Shown: positions 58,501 through 64,000 of the stretch, piece by piece | Numbering within the stretch: position 1 is the first letter of the stretch | Layout of the letters: the number at the start of each line of letters is the position of its first letter | Assembly: GCA_964619955.1 (NCBI GenBank) | Contig: CAZUJF010000006.1 | Location: 143,379 to 207,378 of the forward strand | Length of the DNA: 64,000 nt | Direction: 5' to 3' | Origin: JACQFK01 sp964619955 | Lineage (GTDB): Bacteria; Planctomycetota; MHYJ01; JACPRB01 | The notes under the pieces: model-generated | Seen by the model: only the letters and a program-made list of their open reading frames with translations | Database searches by the model: none | What the model was told of the DNA's origin: nothing | Position numbers and translations under genes: made by a program

Positions 58501-59215
58501 CCTGAGCGGCACCTTCATCGGCGATTCGAAGCTGTTCGTCAGCAGCACCCGGGACCAGCGCGTCCGGGTCTGGGATCTGGAGAACCGGGTCGAGGTCCGG
58601 ACCCTCGAGGGGTTCGGCGCGTTCGTGCAGTGCCTGGCCGTCTCCCCGGACGGGAAATGGCTGGCGGCCGGAAGCTTCGACCGCACGATCCGGATCTGGG
58701 CCACGGGCAGCTGGGATCTCAAGCAGGTGTTGAAGGGGCATACGGGCGGCGTCGAGACGCTCGGGTTCACCCCGGACAGCCGGAAGCTGGTCAGCGGCGG
58801 GCTGGACCACACGATCCGGGTCTGGGATTTCGAATCCTCCGCGGAGCCCCGGCTCATCCCGGGTCACGCCGACGCGGTCGCGGCGCTGGTCGTCTCCCGG
58901 GACGGGAAGTTCATCTACAGCGCCGGGGCGGACGGCCTCCTGAAGGCCTTCGATCTGGCGGAGGGCCGGGAACTGCGGCTGATCGGGCGGACGGTCGAGG
59001 AGCTGGCGTGCCTGGCGCTCAGTTCGGACGGCCGCTTCCTCGCGACCGGGGGCAGCGACGGCCTGGTCCGGGTCTGGGACCTGATCGAGCCCAGGGAGCC
59101 CCGCATCCTGCAGGGGCATACGGCCCGGGTGGGCGCGCTGGCCTTCCAGCCCGGCAAACGGCTGCTGGCCTCCGGGAGTTTCGATTCCACGATCCGGCTT
59201 TGGAATCTGGAGTAG
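55568..59215 (+). CDS. Ser/Thr kinase fused to DUF1080-like, PA14 and WD40 domains
   Basis: A 1215-residue protein. Start GTG 55568 has GGGAG upstream. Order: GspE-N-like helices (12-75), kinase (about 110-385; GRGGMG, Lys140, HRDLKPRN 233-240, DFG 252-254), TM (398-421), one TPR-like unit (DLVKANGFLADGNFEEAKVY), a Glu/Lys/Arg coiled coil (about 475-555), a LamG/DUF1080-like beta domain (about 600-745), a PA14 domain (about 770-890; GLIGEYFFGTDF, YRFSLTADDGARLVIDD), and a seven-blade WD40 propeller (927-1215; VRVWDLENRVEVRTLEGFG and similar). The outside part could sense glycans or envelope state and signal to the kinase. The next gene follows after 6 bases. Confidence 0.9.
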   Translation: MSGLDSDDGGQQLLLGKMLLERGLITPDQLREALVERARKVSEGDKSATPLGGILVRRGFLTDSQLVGLVAEQGKGETTMRREAQVQVSGPQLPALPGQDSVQEGTQLGKYLLTRELGRGGMGVVFEATDTQLQRKVALKLMLSNPNADPKERAVEEERFIQEAQLSARLKHPNIVTVYEAGLLDGRQFLAMELIEGTGFNDWRKTVPVKEQIRVIRDVSAAVHHAHEQGILHRDLKPRNILMGGTRPYVTDFGLAKSLSKSVNHSLTGSGAVVGTPAYMSPEQAQGLERVDWRTDIYSLGVILYETMTGRTPFIGESPIEILMKVVKDPVPPPLSLVSSAQAIGLDKAIESICLKAIAKKDRDRYVTAQAFADDLSKWLAGEQVKVTLPKAPKSPLRRIYALMAILVLALGGTLGWLGWMTTRKPSVVEDLVKANGFLADGNFEEAKVYYRVVLAKDPGNFEAINGEKTAAERIEARAKAHRVDLENALKQRLEEAEKKRREVENKRQLEQEASTDEERQKAVKDREKAERDAQKLEEDVRKAAQELERTRKFMPPSSKDPGDAAWTGAVNLFPFIDPQRNAVWGSWEKKESLVSDRRPASRLELPYQPPQGEYDLRVLFERRSGAGGVSLILSKNGHPFRCEIGGAANTRSCIEVLSDFKDLKRPALVESPMVLENDRRYLLTAQVRKGGVQVLLDRQLLLDWKTDYEKVGIAPEWRLRNAQRLGLGSDESEFAFHMIELREVEGTGRPVTTATLPVLRALPSLPGALKPGLIGEYFFGTDFAVRAMNRIESMIDFTWGESPAWAGGPADQFSCRYSGYLHVPRTAQYRFSLTADDGARLVIDDVQLIGAWMSRTDAARVAEVSLEEGYHRILIEHFDAAFRAGLSVAWSAGGGNPMLPLGQKSILHGGADFLPYVAPVPREAKGLLPGHSKDVSVVQFGAGGGLLMSGSEDRRIRFWDAASRKELGAPCLHPTGILSGTFIGDSKLFVSSTRDQRVRVWDLENRVEVRTLEGFGAFVQCLAVSPDGKWLAAGSFDRTIRIWATGSWDLKQVLKGHTGGVETLGFTPDSRKLVSGGLDHTIRVWDFESSAEPRLIPGHADAVAALVVSRDGKFIYSAGADGLLKAFDLAEGRELRLIGRTVEELACLALSSDGRFLATGGSDGLVRVWDLIEPREPRILQGHTARVGALAFQPGKRLLASGSFDSTIRLWNLE

Positions 59216-59221
59216 GCGTCG

Positions 59222-62122
59222 ATGACGGGAACAGGCACGGAACGCCGGAAGTACCCGCGCTACAAACCCGCGCCGGGCACGACGATCCTGTGCACCCGGG
59301 ACGAGGGCGGGCCGAACCTCATCCAGAGGATCATCGACGTGAGCGCCCTGGGCGTCTGCTTCGTGGCGAGCAGCCCGCTGGTGGAGGGGACCCCCGTCCG
59401 CCTCGAAATCCTGCTTCCCGGGGAGAAGGCCAAGGTCAATTCGCGGGGGAAGGTCCGCTGGATCCAGTTTCTCGAGTCCCGGGGCCGGGAGGCGCACGCC
59501 GCCGGGGTGGAATTCGAGTCCCTGGTGCAGGGCCTGGGGCAGCGCGGGGCCGATTCGGCGGTCCTGGACATCTTCCTGACGCTGCGGGTCGCGGTCGCCC
59601 AGCTGCGCCTGTATCCGAAGGACAGCCCGCAGGTCCTCAAGGTGGCCACGGACACCTACCACTCGATCCACTCCTTCCTGGAAAGCGCCAGCACGCTGAC
59701 GCTCTCCAAGACGCCCCGGGGGCTGCTCGTGAACGGGCGGCCCCTGCCCGAGCGGGGCACCGTTTCGGACTCGCTGGAAGCCACGATGACCCAGCTGCTC
59801 TCGGAAGCGCAGGTGAAGAGCGTCACGTTCCGGAAGGGGCTGACGCTGGACGAGCTGATCACCTTCCTCAACGCCCTCACGAAGAAGTTCTGGGACGTGA
59901 AGGACGGAAAGGAGATCAACCGGCGCCTGCGGGACGAGCGGGTGAACCAGGTGACGGTGGACGAGGTCCAGTACGTGGCGCTGGGCGAGGGGGACATCGT
60001 CATCGAGGACGCGGCCCGCAAGCTGGCGGGCGGGGCGACCGAGCTGTCGAAGCTGCTGGGCAGCCTCGACCAGATGATCGATTCGGCGGCCCAGGAGGGG
60101 CTGGGGGCCGAGGCGCGCCTGCACATGATGAAGCGCCTGCTGGACAAGGATCCGACGCTCCTGAAGCAGGTGGGGGAGACGGGGGCGCCGGGGCAGTCCG
60201 GAGGCGGCGACGGCGGCCCGGCGGGCGGCGACGGGCGGATCACCTTCGACCACGCCCGGGAGGCCCTGGGGGAGCTGGCGCGCCTGCTCAAGGAGGCGCC
60301 GGCGGAACTGCATGCCCCGCTGCGCAAGGTGGGCGGGCTGCTGGTGGACGCGTTCAAACACGACCCGCGCCTGGCCTCGGTGATGGGGACGATCCTGTCC
60401 GAGCAGGCGGTGGAGGCGCTGCCGGCGCAGGCGGCGCCCGAGCGGAGCGAGCAGCCCGCGGAGGCGGCCGCCGTCACCCGCCTGAAGACGATCCTGCAGA
60501 TGCCGGACGACGAGCGGATCCAGGCGCTGCAGCAGGAGGGCAACCAGCTGCTCGACGAGCTGACCGCGCTGGGGCAGGGCGAGCTGGTGCAGTCCATGCT
60601 GGGCACGCTCTCCTCGATGCTGCTCGACCGCACGTCCCGGCGCCGGCTGACGGCGGCGCGGACGCTGAACAACCTCCGCCGCGGCCTGGAGCGCAGCGGC
60701 GAGGAGGCGGTGGTGGAGGCGTTCGAGCAGGCGGTGAGGAACGGGCTCGAGGTGGAGCGCGAGGGGAACATCTACTCGGTGCTGGCGGACATGCTGGGCT
60801 TCCTGGCGGACTTCCGGATCCGCAAGGGCGGCGTGGAGCGGGCGCGGGCGCTGCTGGAACTCCTGCACCGGCACTACGCGATCAAGGATCCCGGCTTCGC
60901 GCAGCGCGGCGAGCTGGCCTACATCGTGCTGGAGCGGGTCGCCTCCGGGGTCGGCTTCTCCTCCCTCTCGGAGAAGGTCCGCCTGGGGGACGCGGAGGCC
61001 GTGCGCGTGGTGGAGGCGCTGGGCGCGGCCGCGACGCGCTTCCTCATCCGGGAGATCCGGACGGCGGACAGCGCGGCGCGGCGGATGCAGCTGGCCGCCC
61101 TGATCGCCCGGGCGGGGTCGGGGGCCGGGACGGTCCTGATGGACGAGCTGCAGAAGACGAGCTCGTCGTCGGACATGATGCATCTCATCGAGGTGCTGCC
61201 CCACGCGATGCCGCCGGAGCTCTGCGAAATGACGCTGGGGGGCCTGCTGCGGCATTCGGTGCCGGCGGTGAGGCGGCGCGTGGCGGGGCTGCTCTCCGAG
61301 CTCCTCTCGCCGCGGGCGGGGTCGCTGGTGTCCGATGCCCTGGGCAAGGAGGCGGATGCCCCGACCCGGATCGCCCTGGTGGAGGCGCTGGGGAAGATCC
61401 GGCATCGTCCCGCGGTGGAGGAGCTCAGCCGGCTCGTGGAGGATCGTGCGCAGCCCGAGGAACTGCGGGCGGCGGCCTGTCTCTCGCTGGGTCGCATCGG
61501 GGACCTCCGCGCGGTGCCGGTGCTGTCGAAGATCTACTTCAAGGGCGAGAAGGGGTTCACGAGCATTTTCAGGGTCATTCCGGCCGCCGTCCGCGGGGCG
61601 GCGGCGAAGGCGCTGGCCTCGTTTCCGACGAACAAGGATGCGCGCGACGCTCTGCGGAGCGCCCGGGAGGACAAGGACCCCTCCGTCCGAGCCATCGCGC
61701 AGCAGGCGCTTTACGCGCCGCTCCAGGACTGTTTCGGCGAGCGGGCGCTGGCGGTGCAGCCGGTGGCCGCCCCCGCGGAGATCGTGGCGGGGCAGAAGAC
61801 GGGCGGGGTGCTCGCGGAAATCCCGCTCGAGGCGCTGCTGGAGCGGCTGGGGAACGTCGAGGGAAGCGGCACGCTGCATCTCGTGCTCGGAGGGCCGACG
61901 GCGCGGGTCTCGCTGGATTCCGGCGTGGTGGTGGCGGCGGAGTTCGAGGGGCGCCGCGAGCAGGAGGCCATCCTTTTCCTGGCGGGGAAGAAGGACGGGT
62001 ACTGGCTCTTCCAGCCGGGGGAGCTGCCTCCCGCGCGCCGCATGCTGATGCCCGTCTCGGCCGTGCTGGAGGAGATGAAGCGGGCGAGGCCCGGCTCCTC
62101 GGCGGTCTTTCCGCAGCAATAG
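59222..62122 (+). CDS. PilZ-HEAT-DUF4388 protein
   Basis: A 966-residue cytoplasmic protein. The N-terminus is a PilZ-like domain: ERRKYPRYKPAPGTTILC (RxxxR) and IDVSALGVCFVASSPL (D/NxSxxG form with DVSALG), so c-di-GMP binding is possible. A long helical middle has a Gly/Pro break (about 320-340) and HEAT repeats (about 600-800; FLIREIRTADSAARRMQLAA, VEELSRLVEDRAQPEELRAA). The C-terminus is DUF4388-like (IPLEALLERLGNVEGSGTLH, then VVVAAEFEGRREQEAILFLA), a module frequent in bacteria with Ser/Thr kinases and gliding or surface behaviour. It probably acts with the upstream kinase. Confidence 0.82.
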   Translation: MTGTGTERRKYPRYKPAPGTTILCTRDEGGPNLIQRIIDVSALGVCFVASSPLVEGTPVRLEILLPGEKAKVNSRGKVRWIQFLESRGREAHAAGVEFESLVQGLGQRGADSAVLDIFLTLRVAVAQLRLYPKDSPQVLKVATDTYHSIHSFLESASTLTLSKTPRGLLVNGRPLPERGTVSDSLEATMTQLLSEAQVKSVTFRKGLTLDELITFLNALTKKFWDVKDGKEINRRLRDERVNQVTVDEVQYVALGEGDIVIEDAARKLAGGATELSKLLGSLDQMIDSAAQEGLGAEARLHMMKRLLDKDPTLLKQVGETGAPGQSGGGDGGPAGGDGRITFDHAREALGELARLLKEAPAELHAPLRKVGGLLVDAFKHDPRLASVMGTILSEQAVEALPAQAAPERSEQPAEAAAVTRLKTILQMPDDERIQALQQEGNQLLDELTALGQGELVQSMLGTLSSMLLDRTSRRRLTAARTLNNLRRGLERSGEEAVVEAFEQAVRNGLEVEREGNIYSVLADMLGFLADFRIRKGGVERARALLELLHRHYAIKDPGFAQRGELAYIVLERVASGVGFSSLSEKVRLGDAEAVRVVEALGAAATRFLIREIRTADSAARRMQLAALIARAGSGAGTVLMDELQKTSSSSDMMHLIEVLPHAMPPELCEMTLGGLLRHSVPAVRRRVAGLLSELLSPRAGSLVSDALGKEADAPTRIALVEALGKIRHRPAVEELSRLVEDRAQPEELRAAACLSLGRIGDLRAVPVLSKIYFKGEKGFTSIFRVIPAAVRGAAAKALASFPTNKDARDALRSAREDKDPSVRAIAQQALYAPLQDCFGERALAVQPVAAPAEIVAGQKTGGVLAEIPLEALLERLGNVEGSGTLHLVLGGPTARVSLDSGVVVAAEFEGRREQEAILFLAGKKDGYWLFQPGELPPARRMLMPVSAVLEEMKRARPGSSAVFPQQ

Positions 62123-62123
62123 C

Positions 62124-62163
62124 GGTTCGACAGGCTCACCGCAGGCGCTTCGACGGGCTCACC
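62124..62163 (+). repeat. Two short TTCGAC-GGCTCACC repeats
   Basis: GGTTCGACAGGCTCACC (62124-62140) and GCTTCGACGGGCTCACC (62147-62163), direct copies with two mismatches, just after the PilZ gene. Motifs like this are dispersed short repeats in many bacterial genomes. Confidence 0.6.
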
Positions 62164-62168
62164 ATGAA

Positions 62169-62253
62169 TGGGCGCGGGGGGAGTCGAACCCCCATTTCCC
62201 TTTCGGGATCCGGATCCTAAATCCGGTGCGTCTGCCAGTTCCGCCACGCGCCC
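62169..62253 (-). tRNA. tRNA-Leu (anticodon TAG)
   Basis: 85 bases on the minus strand. Acceptor GGGCGCG pairs with CGCGCCC plus A73. The anticodon stem-loop is CCGGA-TTTAGGA-TCCGG, giving anticodon TAG. A long variable arm (class II) and T arm GGGGGTTCGACTCCCCC are present. No CCA is encoded. Confidence 0.96.
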
Positions 62254-62286
62254 CTGAAAAAGCCTGGCTCCGCCCGACCGCGTGAT

Positions 62287-62292
62287 TATAAT
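62287..62292 (+). promoter_or_regulatory. Candidate -10 box for tRNA-Ser
   Basis: Consensus TATAAT 26 bases upstream of the tRNA-Ser gene in otherwise GC-rich DNA. No convincing -35 hexamer at the right distance was found. Confidence 0.4.
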
Positions 62293-62317
62293 ATGCGCCG
62301 CTTCAACCCACCCGCAC

Positions 62318-62407
<90 letters not shown>

Positions 62408-62530
62408 TCCTCCTTCGCCGGCCGAAGGCCGGAAGCAAGGCGGATGCCCCGCTGAAGCGCCACCCCCCAAAGATGCGCGAAAGCGGGCTTCGAGATCCGG
62501 CCGGCTTCGGCGGGATTCCCCCCGAGCCCC

Positions 62531-63757
62531 TCATGCGGGCCCCGGCGGCGAGAAACTCATGCTCGCGAAGCTGACGAGCCCGCCCGCGGGATCCGGGGCG
62601 AAGCCGTATTTGTGGACCCGGCCGGGAGCGCCGCCGAGCAGCCGCAGCGCCGCGTACGTCGCGGACAGCCCGCAGACGTGCCGCGCGTTGCCGTCGGACA
62701 TCACGGAATTCCAGAAGGACTCGGGGTTGCTCTCGGCGCAGGTCTGCAGTCCGCGCGTGTCGCCGGACATCATCCAGTCGACGAGCTTCTGGTCGACCTC
62801 CACGTCGTCTCCGAAGACCGGGCCGACGTGCGCGAAGTCCACGCCGGCGACGTAGCAGACGTTCCGGCCGGCCGCCGCCTCGCGGATCGCGCCGAGCACG
62901 TCCTCGATCTCCCCGGCGGTGGAGGGGCTCGCATCGCCGCACCACTGCTCGAACGCCGAGACGAGGACGGGCACCACGGTGAAGGCGTCCTTGGGCCGGG
63001 CGTGTTTCAGGAAGACCGCCTGGAACTCGGCGGAGTGTTCGTTGCGATGGACCGCTTCGTGCTCGTAGATCTGCTTTCCCAGACGCTTCTCGACCGAGGC
63101 GAGAAAGCCGCGGTCGGTGGACACGGGGCCGAAGGGCGTCTCGTAGTCCTTCGCGGTGAAGACGAAGGGGTTCGGGGGCGAGAGATGCGCGACGCCGAGG
63201 ACCACGTAGAGATCGGCCGTGCTGCGTTCCGCCAGCTGCCGGTAGGCGTGCGTGTAGCAGGTCCCGCCCCGCTGGAAATCGATGTGGGGGGCGAGGATGC
63301 CCGCCAGGGCCTCGGGGCGGGCGGCGCCGGCTTTCCCGGCCCCGGCTTCCGCCGCGTAGAAGCTGTCGAGGACCTTGGAGATCTCCTCGGAGGTTCCGGG
63401 GACGAAGCGCGCGGGACGGCGGGGCAGGGCGAGGAAGCCGCTCTCGAGCTCCTGGCGGCGGGCCCGGGAGCGGGCCGAGTCGAGCAGCAGGTGCTGGTCC
63501 AGGTCTCGGACGACGTTCTGGACCTCGTCGTCGCTCACCTCGACCTTGAGCTGGTCGAGGACGGCCTTGCGGACGTCGGCGACCTCGCGGCGGCCGTCCA
63601 GCAGGGCGCCGATCACGAACGCGATGGGGGGGAGGGCGATCTGCTGCTCGAAGAGCTGCTCCTGCGGGTCCATGGCCACGAAGATCTCGTGGCCGTCGTG
63701 TTTGGCGGGGACGATCTTCAAGGAGGCGCGGAGCGGCGGCAGGGGCATGGCGGGCAT
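62531..63757 (-). CDS. amrB: AmmeMemoRadiSam system protein B (MEMO1 family) with PqqD-like N-terminus
   Basis: A 408-residue protein. Residues 30-100 resemble a PqqD/RRE-like winged helix (IFVAMDPQEQLFEQQIALPP, then DGRREVADVRKAVLDQL). From about 150 on it is MEMO-like: LAGILAPHIDFQRGG, LYVVLGVAHLSP, EHSAEFQAVFLKH, VCYVAGVDFAHVGPVFGD. The family works with an AMMECR1 protein and a radical SAM enzyme, neither of which is in the window; the pathway is poorly defined. The ATG at 63748 has AGGA 8 bases upstream and may be the true start. The 122 bases up to the tRNA-Ser gene hold no gene. Confidence 0.85.
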   Translation of the reverse strand: MPAMPLPPLRASLKIVPAKHDGHEIFVAMDPQEQLFEQQIALPPIAFVIGALLDGRREVADVRKAVLDQLKVEVSDDEVQNVVRDLDQHLLLDSARSRARRQELESGFLALPRRPARFVPGTSEEISKVLDSFYAAEAGAGKAGAARPEALAGILAPHIDFQRGGTCYTHAYRQLAERSTADLYVVLGVAHLSPPNPFVFTAKDYETPFGPVSTDRGFLASVEKRLGKQIYEHEAVHRNEHSAEFQAVFLKHARPKDAFTVVPVLVSAFEQWCGDASPSTAGEIEDVLGAIREAAAGRNVCYVAGVDFAHVGPVFGDDVEVDQKLVDWMMSGDTRGLQTCAESNPESFWNSVMSDGNARHVCGLSATYAALRLLGGAPGRVHKYGFAPDPAGGLVSFASMSFSPPGPA

Positions 63758-63857
63758 CCTACCGCGCGGCGTAAACGGAGTCCATGGGAGGGCGGGGTGG
63801 CGTCCCCACTACCAGACAGGCTGAAAGTGTGATCACAGCCTCCGGCTGACACGGAAG

Positions 63858-63945
63858 CAGACCGTCTGGATACGTGTCGGGCCCGGTGGGCGCCGGGCGG
63901 CGGCAACCTCGCCAGACACGCTTTCAGACCGTCTGGATTCGTGTC
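63858..63945 (+). repeat. 21-bp direct repeat, two copies
   Basis: CAGACCGTCTGGATACGTGT at 63858 and CAGACCGTCTGGATTCGTGT at 63925, each followed by C: one mismatch in 21, spaced 67 bases. Each contains the palindrome AGACCGTCT with one odd centre. They lie upstream of the amrB gene at the window end; no intact gene is seen from 63758 to 64000. Confidence 0.6.
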
Positions 63946-64000
63946 TCTCACTTTCCGCAGAGTTGATCCTCGATATCGCGCCACAGCCGCTACGGCTTGA

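Noticed and set aside
55583..62119. A 2178-codon minus-strand open frame opposite the kinase-WD40 and PilZ genes
   Set aside because: Antisense shadow of GC-rich genes; composition is Arg/Pro/Leu-rich and no domain is visible.
54244..62220. A 2658-codon plus-strand open frame running through tadA, both kinases and the PilZ gene
   Set aside because: It is an alternate-frame by-product of high GC3 codon use; the translation is Gly/Arg/Ala-rich low complexity with no domains, while the overlapped genes have clear motifs.
63718..63984. 88-codon minus-strand frame at the window end
   Set aside because: It overlaps the amrB start and the repeat pair, with no ribosome-binding site and an Arg/Ser/Pro-rich translation.

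Overview
The window is GC-rich, gene-dense bacterial DNA. Planctomycetota is the most likely source, by inference: there are several exported HEAT-repeat proteins (one with the W-x2-WW-x3-NR motif often seen in that phylum), a Ser/Thr kinase fused to PA14 and WD40 domains, a PilZ-HEAT-DUF4388 protein and many small lipoproteins. No rRNA or ribosomal protein gene is present to confirm it.

Positions 1-27091 form a heavy-metal island. It starts with the 3' part of a CusA-type Cu/Ag RND pump, followed by YHS-domain lipoproteins, a thioredoxin-like protein, a two-domain multicopper oxidase fused to a DUF2231 membrane domain, and a TolC-type outer-membrane factor. On the opposite strand lie a P1B-type ATPase with an unusual membrane motif and an RcnR-like regulator with a G-tract operator. 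A complete second RND set follows (His-rich periplasmic protein, adaptor, CzcA-type pump, small lipoprotein, outer-membrane factor). Three exported proteins of unknown role (HEAT, TPR-like, helical) come next, then a third RND set that keeps only the last 23 codons of its outer-membrane-factor gene, and a P1B-4-type ATPase. Copper/silver fits the first block; divalent metals such as Co, Ni or Zn fit the other two.

Positions 27092-41560 are an accessory zone: a 34-base poly-G run, a repeated 5' segment in front of two small genes, a 4.74-kb IS21-like element with perfect 27-bp ends and a 5-bp target duplication that carries a WD40 lipoprotein gene, a 5' fragment of a tRNA-Ser gene, an IS256-family element that cuts off a HEAT-like gene, and a decayed IS5-family element.

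Positions 34843-53483 also encode cell-surface functions: two paralogous modules (small membrane protein plus GT-C glycosyltransferase) in opposite orientation, a PMT/GT39-type glycosyltransferase, exported HEAT and beta-rich proteins, and an overlapping operon of membrane-anchored beta-domain protein, GT2 glycosyltransferase, sugar nucleotidyltransferase and P-loop kinase.

Positions 53567-63757 are more conserved: tadA overlapping a Ser/Thr kinase gene, the divergent kinase-PA14-WD40 giant, the PilZ-HEAT-DUF4388 protein, tRNA-Leu(TAG), tRNA-Ser(CGA) and an AmmeMemoRadiSam system protein B gene.
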